64,000 bases of DNA from positions 2,018,001-2,082,000 of the forward strand of contig NZ_CP197471.1 of NCBI RefSeq assembly GCF_052180215.1, in the 5' to 3' direction. Each line of letters opens with the position of its first letter. Positions within the stretch are counted from its first letter, which is position 1. The notes under the pieces were generated by a model. The model searched no databases. It worked only from the letters and a program-made list of their open reading frames with translations, and was not told the DNA's origin. Source of the DNA: Pseudoneobacillus sp052180215. GTDB taxonomy: Bacteria > Bacillota > Bacilli > Bacillales > Cytobacillaceae. Positions 52,029 to 60,198 of this stretch are shown here, piece after piece. The position numbers and the translations under genes were made by a program.

Positions 52029-53567
52029 ATGAAATTGCTAGTTTCGTTGAGTATGTCTTTATTATTAAAAATATTCTTTATGACGCTTATAGCTGCTGGG
52101 TTAAGTGGACTATTATTTTTACATCCACGAGTCCCTTTACGTTATGTTCGGATTCATATTGGGATAGTGGCCTTACCACCTTTGGTTTCCTTAGCGGCAC
52201 TTGTTAAAAGTAGTGCAAATGGAACTGTTGGTCCGTGGTACTTGGATTCCTTAGCATGGTTAATGGCTTTCTTTGTTCTTGCCATTGGTTTAATCATTCA
52301 GCGTTTTTCTGTCCGTTACTTAATGGGAGATCGCTATTATCGTAAATACTTTACCCTTTTTACATTTACTACAGGTGTTGCTTCCGTTACATGGTTAAGT
52401 GCGGATCTCCGCTTAATGGTTCTATCTTGGGGAGCCACTCTCGTCGGTTTAACCTTACTAATTAGGTTAAACCGTGCTTGGAAAGTTGCGAATGAAGCAG
52501 CCAAGGTTTCTGGTCGATTATTTATAGTGAGTTGGTTATCTTTGTTAGTTGCGATGCTTTGGCTTTTTCACGGCACGGGTCAATGGCAGTTACCTTTAGC
52601 TCTAACAACAGAAAATGTCGCTCAAATGGGAGCAGGAGAGAGCATAGGGATTAAGCTATTGATGATAGTAGCCGTGATTATACCTGCAGCTCAGTGGCCT
52701 TTTCAACGGTGGTTAATTGAGTCTGTTGTGGCTCCGACTCCGGTTTCGGCCATTATGCACGCAGGTTTGGTCAATGCGGGTGGGATCATGCTAGCTCGAT
52801 TTTCGCCTCTATTTAATGGTGATATCGCAACTATTATTTTACTCATTTTGGCAAGCATATCTGTTTTGATTGGAACTGGAATTAGCATTGTCCAGGTCGA
52901 CTATAAACGTCAGTTAGTAGGCTCCACAATGGCACAAATGGGGTTTATGCTCATTCAGTGTGCATTAGGTGCGTATATAGCAGCCATTATTCATTTAATC
53001 TTACATGGTTTGTTCAAAGCAACCCTGTTTTTACAGGCTGGTTCGGCCGTACGTCGTTTCGAAATATCACCTCGTGTGAATAAAAGTTCATCCTTTTTAT
53101 GGATCATGTCTGGTCGGTTTTTAGGCTTCGGTGTAGGAATATCTTTTTGGCTCATGGACCCTAGAGACGGGTATCAATTGATTAGTGCACTCATCTTGGG
53201 GTGGTCACTGTCTGTTTCTTGGACACAGCTTGTCGCTTTTGGAGAGGGAAGAATTGGGCGAATGGCAGGCTTATTATTTTTAGGAGGATCTGCCATCGTT
53301 TATGTTGTCATTCATAACCTTTTCTATGAGTGGTTACATACATCTGTATTTCAAAGTGTTGAACCTCCACTTTTAGTGGTGATTATTGTCGTATGTCTCT
53401 TACTACTGGGTAGTGCAATCGGTACGTGGGTGGCGCGTAATCGTTCTTCTGTTTCCTTCGCGGTCCTTTATCTTTGGTTAGTGCGATTAGGTGAAGCAAA
53501 ACCCAAAACAGTTGAGAGTCATCCAAACTACCTGAAACAATATGTATCTCAAGGAGGTAATTGGTGA
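52029..53567 (+). CDS. dabB: DabB, proton-channel-like subunit of the inorganic carbon transporter
   Basis: 512 residues, about 14 membrane helices of the NADH-quinone oxidoreductase subunit 5/NuoL type, with the central conserved run PTPVSAIMHAGLVNAGGIML and a Lys-containing helix typical of proton pathways. The next gene is DabA, which distinguishes it from respiratory complex I. ATG at 52029 lies only 2 nt behind GGGAG; the in-frame TTG at 52035 has better spacing and may be the true start. Expected function: couples cation flow to CO2 hydration/bicarbonate accumulation with DabA. Equivalent to NdhF beside B. subtilis YbcC. Confidence 0.85.
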   Translation: MKLLVSLSMSLLLKIFFMTLIAAGLSGLLFLHPRVPLRYVRIHIGIVALPPLVSLAALVKSSANGTVGPWYLDSLAWLMAFFVLAIGLIIQRFSVRYLMGDRYYRKYFTLFTFTTGVASVTWLSADLRLMVLSWGATLVGLTLLIRLNRAWKVANEAAKVSGRLFIVSWLSLLVAMLWLFHGTGQWQLPLALTTENVAQMGAGESIGIKLLMIVAVIIPAAQWPFQRWLIESVVAPTPVSAIMHAGLVNAGGIMLARFSPLFNGDIATIILLILASISVLIGTGISIVQVDYKRQLVGSTMAQMGFMLIQCALGAYIAAIIHLILHGLFKATLFLQAGSAVRRFEISPRVNKSSSFLWIMSGRFLGFGVGISFWLMDPRDGYQLISALILGWSLSVSWTQLVAFGEGRIGRMAGLLFLGGSAIVYVVIHNLFYEWLHTSVFQSVEPPLLVVIIVVCLLLLGSAIGTWVARNRSSVSFAVLYLWLVRLGEAKPKTVESHPNYLKQYVSQGGNW

Positions 53568-56191
53568 TGGGCGGCACATCTGTATTAACGAAGGAAAATG
53601 TAAAAACGAAATATATAAATACGAATCTTCCAGAAAGTAATATAAACGTTTTAGTAGAATCAGCAAGCCGAGTGATTGCACCACTTTGGCCTATTTCTAT
53701 GTTTGCAGCACGTCATCCTTGGATGGGACTAGAAAAGCAAACTTTTCACCAGGTAGCAGATCGGTTAAAACATACTCGTGATGTGGATATTTACCCTAGT
53801 GCTTCTATGATCCTTTCAGCAAAAAATATAGGGGAAATCGATGAAGACTTTGTAAAAATGGGTCTTCAGCGTTGGCTTGATTCACAATCCTTTACGATTC
53901 CACAGGACGAAGCAGAGCGATTTTGCCTTAATGCATTAAAATTAGAACCATTACCTGCAAACCTTTTATCATCACCTGAATTGGAGAAATGGGCAGAAGA
54001 ATATAACGGACTAAATCCAGACCGTACGGAAAACACTTTTATGCAACCAATAAGCTCGCATGTAGAGAATCAAAATGGTGAAAGATTAGTCAATATTCTC
54101 GATCATCACGTCATCAAGTGGTGCAAATTATATCTGGATGACTCTCAAGCAGGTTGGACCATGCCAAATCGTGAGGAAGGTTTCTATCGTGCTTGGAAGC
54201 GCCTGATTCCATATGATCCAGCACTTCATAAAAAACAGCGTAATAGTTTAAAAGATTGGCCAGAAGAGGCAGAGTTGGCTTTACAAAAAGCGTTACACCT
54301 ACTAGAAATCCCTGAATCAGAAATACAAACTTATCTTGAAGGTCATTTACTTTCCTTACCAGGATGGGCAGGAATGATGCTTTGGCGTTCACAACAATCG
54401 AAACAGGAGCAGGCACTATTAACCGAATATTTAGCGGTTCGAATATCGATGGAGTGGGCGTTACTAAACCCTTACTTACCTTTGTCCCATCAACGATATG
54501 AAAAGAAAGCTTCGATTGCGCCTCTTTTATCATCTTGGATCTATTGGGGTGACCTTACTATTGCGAAATGGTCAGAGATGCCAGAAGCTAAACAAAAGGA
54601 ATATCTATCATTTGCCTACAGCTTTGATGATAGGGTTCAGAGGAAACTATGGTTAGAAGCTTGGGAGCAAACATACGCAGATCGATTAAGTCAGAAGATC
54701 ATCTCTAATCAACGTAAGACTTACGATAAAAAGTCTGTATTAGCACAATTTGCCTTCTGCATTGATGTACGATCAGAACCTTTTCGTCGTCAACTTGAAA
54801 AAGAAGGTCCGTTTGAAACAATGGGCATGGCCGGTTTCTTCGGGGTACCGATTGCAACAAGTGAACTTGCTAGTCAACACAGCCATGCTTCCTTGCCGGT
54901 GATCCTAAAACCGAAACATAAAATAAAAGAGTCTGCCGATAAAAAGGCACTCCAATCCTATCAAGAACGTAAACTAGCAATCCATTCCATAAGCTATACA
55001 TTTAAAACAATGAAACAAAATGTCCTTGCGAGCTTACATTTACCTGAGCTAAGTGGACCTTTTCTCAGTCTTCAAATGGTAGCACGTAGTTTTGTTCCAA
55101 TAACAGCAGCTCGTTTTATTCGTAATCTTGGTCATACTTGGTTACGCAAACCGAATACAACACTTTTTCTAAATCATGTTCCACATAGGGAAGAGGAGAT
55201 AGCTGTTGGTTTTTCTAAGGAGGAAAAAGTAAATTATGCGCGCCAAGCTTTGAAAATGATGAACTTAACCAAAGATTTCGCACCATTAGTTGTCATATGC
55301 GGACATGGTAGTAAAAGTACCAACAATCCTTATGCTTCCTCTCTTGACTGTGGTGCTTGTGGAGGGGCTTCAGGTGGATTCAATGCTAGGGTTTTAGCCA
55401 CTTTATGCAACCTTCCTGAAGTAAGAGAAGCACTTTCTTATGAAGGAATAATTATCCCTGCGGACACCGTTTTCATAGCCGCTGAGCATCAAACAACGGT
55501 GGATGAATTACACTGGCTCTATGTTCCTGAGCTTTCCCAAGCAGCAAAAGAAGCATTTAATCGTATCGAAGCTATTTTACCGAAAGTAAGCCAACAGGCT
55601 AATGCAGAGCGTCTAGCCCAATTACCGAATTTCCAATCGGATATGAAAAATCCGAAGGCGGAGGCACATCGATTTGCGGAAGATTGGAGTGAGATCCGTC
55701 CGGAATGGGGACTAGCACGTAATGCTGCTTTTATTATCGGCCAACGTGAACTAACGGAGGATTGTGACTTGGAAGGTAGAGCTTTCCTTCATAATTATGA
55801 TTGGAAACAGGATGAAAGTGGTGACCTTCTAGCAAACATTATCGCAGGACCAGGAACGGTGACCCAATGGATTAATCTGCAATATTACGCTTCAACCGTC
55901 GCACCTCATTATTATGGTAGCGGAAATAAAGCAACTCAAACGGTTACGGCAGGCCTAGGTGTGATGCAGGGGAATGGAAGTGACTTGTTAAGCGGACTCC
56001 CTTGGCAATCTGTCATGCAATCCGATCACGAGGCTTATCATTCTCCGCTTCGTTTGCTGATTGTCATCCAAGCACCTAACGAATATGTAAAACGACTATT
56101 AGAAAATGATTCCGCATTCCGAGAAAAAGTTCAAAATGGATGGCTTCGACTGGCTAGTGTAGATCCAGAAGGATACTGGAAAAATTGGTAA
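53567..56191 (+). CDS. dabA: DabA (UPF0753/DUF2309), zinc subunit of the inorganic carbon transporter
   Basis: 874 residues. The ATG at 53567 overlaps the dabB stop (TGATG) and is 9 nt behind AAGGAGGT. The beta-carbonic-anhydrase-like zinc site is intact: Cys398 and Asp400 in FAFCIDVRSEP, His580 in VVICGHGSKS, Cys595 in LDCGACGG. The His-Cys distance of 15 is that of studied DabA proteins. It is peripheral on the membrane and forms the DAB complex with DabB, which accumulates bicarbonate. In heterotrophic Bacilli this supports growth at ambient CO2 by feeding carboxylases. Confidence 0.9.
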   Translation: MGGTSVLTKENVKTKYINTNLPESNINVLVESASRVIAPLWPISMFAARHPWMGLEKQTFHQVADRLKHTRDVDIYPSASMILSAKNIGEIDEDFVKMGLQRWLDSQSFTIPQDEAERFCLNALKLEPLPANLLSSPELEKWAEEYNGLNPDRTENTFMQPISSHVENQNGERLVNILDHHVIKWCKLYLDDSQAGWTMPNREEGFYRAWKRLIPYDPALHKKQRNSLKDWPEEAELALQKALHLLEIPESEIQTYLEGHLLSLPGWAGMMLWRSQQSKQEQALLTEYLAVRISMEWALLNPYLPLSHQRYEKKASIAPLLSSWIYWGDLTIAKWSEMPEAKQKEYLSFAYSFDDRVQRKLWLEAWEQTYADRLSQKIISNQRKTYDKKSVLAQFAFCIDVRSEPFRRQLEKEGPFETMGMAGFFGVPIATSELASQHSHASLPVILKPKHKIKESADKKALQSYQERKLAIHSISYTFKTMKQNVLASLHLPELSGPFLSLQMVARSFVPITAARFIRNLGHTWLRKPNTTLFLNHVPHREEEIAVGFSKEEKVNYARQALKMMNLTKDFAPLVVICGHGSKSTNNPYASSLDCGACGGASGGFNARVLATLCNLPEVREALSYEGIIIPADTVFIAAEHQTTVDELHWLYVPELSQAAKEAFNRIEAILPKVSQQANAERLAQLPNFQSDMKNPKAEAHRFAEDWSEIRPEWGLARNAAFIIGQRELTEDCDLEGRAFLHNYDWKQDESGDLLANIIAGPGTVTQWINLQYYASTVAPHYYGSGNKATQTVTAGLGVMQGNGSDLLSGLPWQSVMQSDHEAYHSPLRLLIVIQAPNEYVKRLLENDSAFREKVQNGWLRLASVDPEGYWKNW

Positions 56192-56252
56192 GAGCTCACA
56201 AACTTTAATAACTCTATTAAAAATATATCAATATAAAGAAGGAGTGTACGAA

Positions 56253-56771
56253 ATGAAGGTAGATCCTATTAAAAATGTATTATTTTTAACAGATCTTGAA
56301 AACGGGTTAGAGCCGATTTTACAAGAAGCGACGAATATTCGCCCTGAAAACATGCTAACGATCCAAAGCTATGGTAGTGTCATTTCACACCCTAATGGAG
56401 ATATAATGAGATCAGTGCTCATTGCTATCTATCAGGAAAATGTGGAGGAGATTTTTGTTGTAGGAAGTAAAAATAAGCGGACTACTAGCGTAGATATACG
56501 AACTCAACTTGAATCAATGAAAGATAAGATCCAAACATTAGATTATCTTTTTCAAAATAGCAAGCCAGAATTATCAGGTGGTACGCTCCGTGAGTGGCTA
56601 AATGGAGAAGAAAATGTTAGTGATAATGTTGAAAAGAGTGTTACTATTATTCGTAATCATCCATTAATTCCGTCGTACGTGAAAGTTCGAGGTTTACTGA
56701 TAGATAATAGAGATGAATCAGTGTCCATTGTGGAGGTTCCTACGGATCAAGCAGTTTCAATCCAGTCCTGA
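56253..56771 (+). CDS. Beta-carbonic-anhydrase-like protein lacking zinc ligands (YbcF-like)
   Basis: 172 residues from the ATG at 56253, 8 nt after AGAAGGAGTG, which overlaps the GTG at 56244. The fold pattern follows beta carbonic anhydrase: LTIQSYGSVISHPNGDIMRS corresponds to the NAGG...D.IRS segment. However, the Cys of the CMDSR motif is replaced (LFLTDLE) and the His-x2-Cys site reads GSKNKRT, so zinc cannot be bound in the usual way. Its place behind dabBA matches B. subtilis ybcF. A regulatory or structural partner of the DAB complex is plausible; enzyme activity is not expected. Confidence 0.72.
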   Translation: MKVDPIKNVLFLTDLENGLEPILQEATNIRPENMLTIQSYGSVISHPNGDIMRSVLIAIYQENVEEIFVVGSKNKRTTSVDIRTQLESMKDKIQTLDYLFQNSKPELSGGTLREWLNGEENVSDNVEKSVTIIRNHPLIPSYVKVRGLLIDNRDESVSIVEVPTDQAVSIQS

Positions 56772-56896
56772 TCGATGTATATCTAGCACACGTCTGGAAA
56801 TTTCGGATACAGGATGGACGACGGGTACCTACAATAGAGTGAAAAATCGTAATAGAAAACAGTTGGAATAGACCAATTTTGGGAGATGCATGAAAG

Positions 56897-57259
56897 ATGA
56901 AAATATCGAAAGGTTCTATTGAATCAGAGATAAGTAAATCCATTACTCAATGGGAAAAAGACTTTCTAGGACGTGGGTCCGTATCGGTAAAGACAGATAT
57001 ATTACGGGATATGATCATTGTTAATTTACAAGCTATTTTAACACCAGCCGAATATACGGTATGTGAAACAAAAGAGGGTATGTTAACGATAAAGAAAACT
57101 CGTTCGGAGTTAGTAGAATCCGGTGTAGAAGAACTTAAGGATATGGTACGAACGATAACGGGAGAAGAAGTAAAAAGTTTTCATACCGATTTAAGCTCTC
57201 GTACAGGTGAACGAGTGATGATATTTAAAATGTTTAATAACCTTGAGAAAATCTTATAA
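56897..57259 (+). CDS. DUF2294 family protein (YbcI-like)
   Basis: 120 residues. DUF2294 features: N-terminal helix then FLGRGSVSVKTDILRDMIIV, the LTPAEYTVCETKEGMLTIKK turn, an R..LVESGVEELKDMVR helix and a closing strand. It follows the carbonic-anhydrase-like gene by 125 bp in the DAB cluster, as ybcI does in B. subtilis. A second DUF2294 gene lies in the formate dehydrogenase cluster at 26287. ATG at 56897 with GGGAG 11 nt upstream. Function unknown. Confidence 0.78.
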   Translation: MKISKGSIESEISKSITQWEKDFLGRGSVSVKTDILRDMIIVNLQAILTPAEYTVCETKEGMLTIKKTRSELVESGVEELKDMVRTITGEEVKSFHTDLSSRTGERVMIFKMFNNLEKIL

Positions 57260-57360
57260 TGTAAAAAATAATGGGATTCACTTGAGAAATCAACTATTTT
57301 AAGTAAACAGTATCTGCGATAAATGGATATTCTCCATTCGCCATTTTAAATGAATATAGT

Positions 57361-57438
57361 AATACGAAAAGAGGGAGTCTCAATACGAAAAGAGGGAGTC
57401 TCAATACGAAAAGAGTATTGAGGCTTCCTCTTTTTTGT
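57361..57438 (+). terminator. Terminator with tandemly repeated 5' arm
   Basis: A 21-bp unit, AATACGAAAAGAGGGAGTCT plus C, occurs at 57361-57381 and 57382-57402, and its first 13 bp again at 57403-57415. The second copy forms the stem GAGGGAGTCTCAATA with TATTGAGGCTTCCTC, followed by TTTTTT. Confidence 0.75.
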
Positions 57439-57537
57439 TTCATTGTAAAAGACAGACAAAACTTATGTATGTCTTTTTGGTGGTTCCAGATACCATATAA
57501 AGAATTGAAAAATAAAAAGAAAGTTTGAAAGAATGTG

Positions 57538-57590
57538 TTGACAATGATAATCTTTCTCAGTTAAACTAATGATAATGAAATTTATTATCA
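57538..57590 (+). promoter_or_regulatory. Promoter with Fur box, FTR1 gene
   Basis: The -35 TTGACA (57538-57543) lies inside GACAATGATAATCTTTCTC (57540-57558), a 16/19 match to the Fur box GATAATGATAATCATTATC; the -10 is TAAACT (57562-57567). A second inverted repeat, TGATAAT-N7-ATTATCA (57570-57590), follows at the transcription start. Repression in iron-replete cells is expected. Confidence 0.72.
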
Positions 57591-57608
57591 ATTAGGGGGA
57601 TTACATAC

Positions 57609-58313
57609 ATGCTATCCAGTTTGTTTTTATCATTTCGAGAAGGATTAGAAGCCGCTTTAGTTATCGGAATTATCTTAGTGCATCTAACAAAGATTAATAG
57701 AAAAGACCTGAAATCGACTGTTTACTTCGGTGCTATTGCTGGTTTGGCTGTTAGCTTAATTGGAGGATTTATTGGATTCAATGAATCAAAAGAGATGGAA
57801 GAAGCTTCAGAAGAAATTTTTGAAGGAATCATGATGTTTGTTGCATCTGGATTGATCGCTTACTTTATTTTATGGTTGCATCGAAACAACAATGTTACTA
57901 AGTCAGTAAAAGACCAGATCAATAAGAGAACATCCGCTATTGGATTATTTATATTAGCCTTCTTATCAGTTTTCCGTGAAGGCATTGAACTAGTAATCTT
58001 TAACTTAACTCAAGTAAGCCAAGATGCGATGACAGTGGCAACTGGAAGCATTCTAGGGATTGCTCTTGCCGTTATTGTCACAATCATTCTATTTAAAACA
58101 ACGGTGAAATTTAATTTATCTATCCTTTTCAAAGCACTTGGGGTTGTATTAATCTTCCTTGGTGGTGAAATGTTTGCAGAAGGGTTAGAAATGATCTTTG
58201 GTGGCGGAGAAGCCCTTGAAATCATCGGATTATTCGTATTCATCCTTCCATCCCTATACATTTTATTAAAAGATGAAGTTAGTAAGATAAGAAATCTTAA
58301 AAAAGCATCGTAA
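57609..58313 (+). CDS. FTR1 family iron permease
   Basis: 234 residues with about seven membrane helices. Both iron-binding REGLE-type motifs are present: REGLE at residues 10-14 and REGIE at 123-127. ATG is 7 nt after AGGGGGA. No EfeO- or EfeB-like gene follows, so it is a solitary high-affinity iron permease. The Fur box overlapping its promoter agrees with iron uptake. A terminator follows. Confidence 0.88.
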   Translation: MLSSLFLSFREGLEAALVIGIILVHLTKINRKDLKSTVYFGAIAGLAVSLIGGFIGFNESKEMEEASEEIFEGIMMFVASGLIAYFILWLHRNNNVTKSVKDQINKRTSAIGLFILAFLSVFREGIELVIFNLTQVSQDAMTVATGSILGIALAVIVTIILFKTTVKFNLSILFKALGVVLIFLGGEMFAEGLEMIFGGGEALEIIGLFVFILPSLYILLKDEVSKIRNLKKAS

Positions 58314-58317
58314 TATT

Positions 58318-58362
58318 TGTGAAAAAGTGCATTTCTCTGTGAGAGATGTGCTTTTTTTCTGT
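58318..58362 (+). terminator. Terminator after the FTR1 gene
   Basis: AAAAGTGCATTTCTC / GAGAGATGTGCTTTTTTT hairpin. Confidence 0.8.
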
Positions 58363-58421
58363 TCAGGCAACTATTAATAAAAACATCTTTTTATATTTCT
58401 ATTATCCTAAAAAAACTAAAC

Positions 58422-58607
58422 ATAAAACAAGCTCACTCTTTATTTACAGGTACGGAAGGAGAGGTTTCTTGGTCCGATTTGCTTTGGGATGTAGAAACAG
58501 CCCAATTGGATATTGAAACTTAAAGATTTATTGAAGAAGGATATTTTTCACATTTAAGCGAATTAGAATTTCAAACAAACTATACACGAAACAGATATCG
58601 GAAATAA
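58422..58607 (+). pseudogene. Decayed C-terminal gene fragment with an in-frame stop
   Basis: One frame reads KQAHSLFTGTEGEVSWSDLL WDVETAQLDIET, then TAA at 58521, then in the same frame RFIEEGYFSHLSELEFQTNY TRNRYRK and TAA at 58605. The even, protein-like composition on both sides of the single stop indicates a lost coding region. No start or ribosome binding site. Family not recognised. Confidence 0.4.
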
Positions 58608-58630
58608 CAGAAACATAGGAGGGATGAGAT

Positions 58631-59068
58631 ATGAAGATCAATAGAATAGATCATGTGAGTATAAACGTAAATGATCTTTCAGAGGCTAAAGCGTTTTTTC
58701 TTAATTTAGGACTTGAAGTGAAAGCGGAATGGGAAATGGATGGAGAACAGTTGGCCAGAATAGTTGGGCTTAATGATGTAAAAACGGCATGTGTAGGATT
58801 GGGTATGCCAAATGGTCAAACTTGGATAGAGTTAGTGAAATTTTATACGCCAACAGATGCAAAAGGTATTCAGCAAACTTTTGCAAATACGCTAGGTATT
58901 CGGCATCTTTGTTTTGCTGTTGAAGATATTGAAGCTATTGTTGCTAAGTTGAAAAAGAAAGGCACAGAAATCTTTAGTGAGATACAGCAATATGAAGAAA
59001 GTTATAAGTTATGCTACGTTCGAGGTCCAGAGGGAATTATTTTAGAGTTGGCGGAAGACATAAGATAA
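58631..59068 (+). CDS. VOC family protein (methylmalonyl-CoA epimerase/glyoxalase-like)
   Basis: 145 residues. Two VOC modules carry the metal-site pattern: His8 in INRIDHVSINV, Glu in TWIELVKFY (about 77), His in GIRHLCFAVEDIEA (about 97) and Glu near the end (GIILELAED). Four metal ligands in this order fit glyoxalase I or epimerase-type members. ATG has AGGAGGGATGAG upstream. Monocistronic. Substrate unknown. Confidence 0.82.
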   Translation: MKINRIDHVSINVNDLSEAKAFFLNLGLEVKAEWEMDGEQLARIVGLNDVKTACVGLGMPNGQTWIELVKFYTPTDAKGIQQTFANTLGIRHLCFAVEDIEAIVAKLKKKGTEIFSEIQQYEESYKLCYVRGPEGIILELAEDIR

Positions 59069-59446
59069 AAATTGAGTGGGACTTTAATTGATTTACATCT
59101 CTAACTTTACAGATTTCTTGTTAAACTATTTGGTGCAGTAGATAGGTGAACAAGGGGCTGTCGAAAACAGAAGCCATTATTGCGTTAAAGGTGCAGTTTG
59201 GAGAACACAAGGAGTTCAATGATTTGTAAAATACAATGTTATTCTCTTTAAAACGGATGGGGACCAAAATAAAATAACAGTGTAAATAACACCAGACCAA
59301 AGGAAAGTTTATTATGAGTAGTGAGTAAAGATAGAAGATTTGATTGATAATCCATTTTAATGTATTTTTATAAATAGAGTAGTAATGGTAATATTTTCCT
59401 GCGAAATTAGAGAGTACATATAAATAAACTAGAGGAGTTAACCGTT
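59069..59446. other. Intergenic stretch without a recognised feature
   Basis: 378 bp between the two VOC genes. AT-rich with stops in all frames. No terminator or clear promoter could be assigned apart from AT-rich -10-like runs near 59385. Confidence 0.3.
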
Positions 59447-59830
59447 ATGATAAATAAAGTTGGACAAATAATGTTATATGTAAATAACCAAGATGAATCT
59501 GTCCATTTTTGGACAGAACAAGTAGGATTTTGTGTAATTTCAGAGGTAGACGACGGTCAAGGAATGAGATGGATTGAAATAGCTCCAAATAAAAATACTG
59601 AAACAAGCTTCATTCTACATAACAAGGAATGGGTTCTAAAAATGTCCCCGGGGTTAAATTTAGGTACACCATCTTTAATGTTTTTTACGGAAAATCTAGA
59701 ATCATTACATAACAATTTATCAAATAAAAAAATTAAAGTTGGCGATATTATAAATATGCCATCGGGCAGGGTTTTTAATTTTGCAGATAATGAAGAGAAT
59801 TATTTTGCTGTTATGGAAAAAGGCAAATAA
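59447..59830 (+). CDS. VOC family protein
   Basis: 127 residues. It starts MINKVGQIMLYVNNQDESVH FW and ends with NFADNEENYFAVMEK, the pattern of a YraH/YurT-like VOC protein. The first metal His position is Gln (GQIML), so it may lack the usual metal site and act as a binding protein. ATG behind AGAGGAGTT. Terminator at 59885. Confidence 0.75.
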   Translation: MINKVGQIMLYVNNQDESVHFWTEQVGFCVISEVDDGQGMRWIEIAPNKNTETSFILHNKEWVLKMSPGLNLGTPSLMFFTENLESLHNNLSNKKIKVGDIINMPSGRVFNFADNEENYFAVMEKGK

Positions 59831-59884
59831 ACATTACAATAGAATTGATTCGTTAATCAAAGTTTTTACATTAAATCTATTTTT

Positions 59885-59920
59885 AACAGAGGCTATTTTC
59901 AGTCTCTGTTTTTTATTTTT
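59885..59920 (+). terminator. Terminator after the second VOC gene
   Basis: AACAGAG / CTCTGTT stem followed by TTTTTATTTTT. Confidence 0.7.
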
Positions 59921-59922
59921 GG

Positions 59923-60198
59923 TCCAAAGTCAAAACCAGTTTTAGGAACAATGATGAAAGTTTTTTAAGAGGTATTATGGTGATCTGAATCATATACCTT
60001 AGAGGGGTACTACGAAAATCTGCGGGGATACCCGAAAAGGGTGCGGTTATTATTATGTTCCTAATAAGTACAATATTGAAAGTAGTTGTTAAAATGATTT
60101 CCACTCATTTCGAGAATGATGTCGTAAATGGCGGAAAATCATTACCCTGTTAAATAGAACACTTTCAAGATTTTAGAGTACTTATGGAGGAAGATAAA
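59923..60198. other. Intergenic region before the DJ-1-like gene
   Basis: No gene recognised. A GC-richer patch with the hairpin GGGTAC/GTGCGG-like pairing lies near 60005-60045, its function unclear. GGAGG at 60186-60190 serves the next gene. Confidence 0.3.

Noticed and set aside
54114..54533. 139-codon minus-strand frame inside dabA
   Set aside because: Shadow of the DabA coding sequence with no start signal.
59913..60104. 63-codon minus-strand frame before the DJ-1-like gene
   Set aside because: No ribosome binding site and low-complexity composition.
60184..60198. Upstream ATG of the DJ-1-like gene
   Set aside because: That ATG is part of the GGAGG ribosome binding site of the ATG at 60199.
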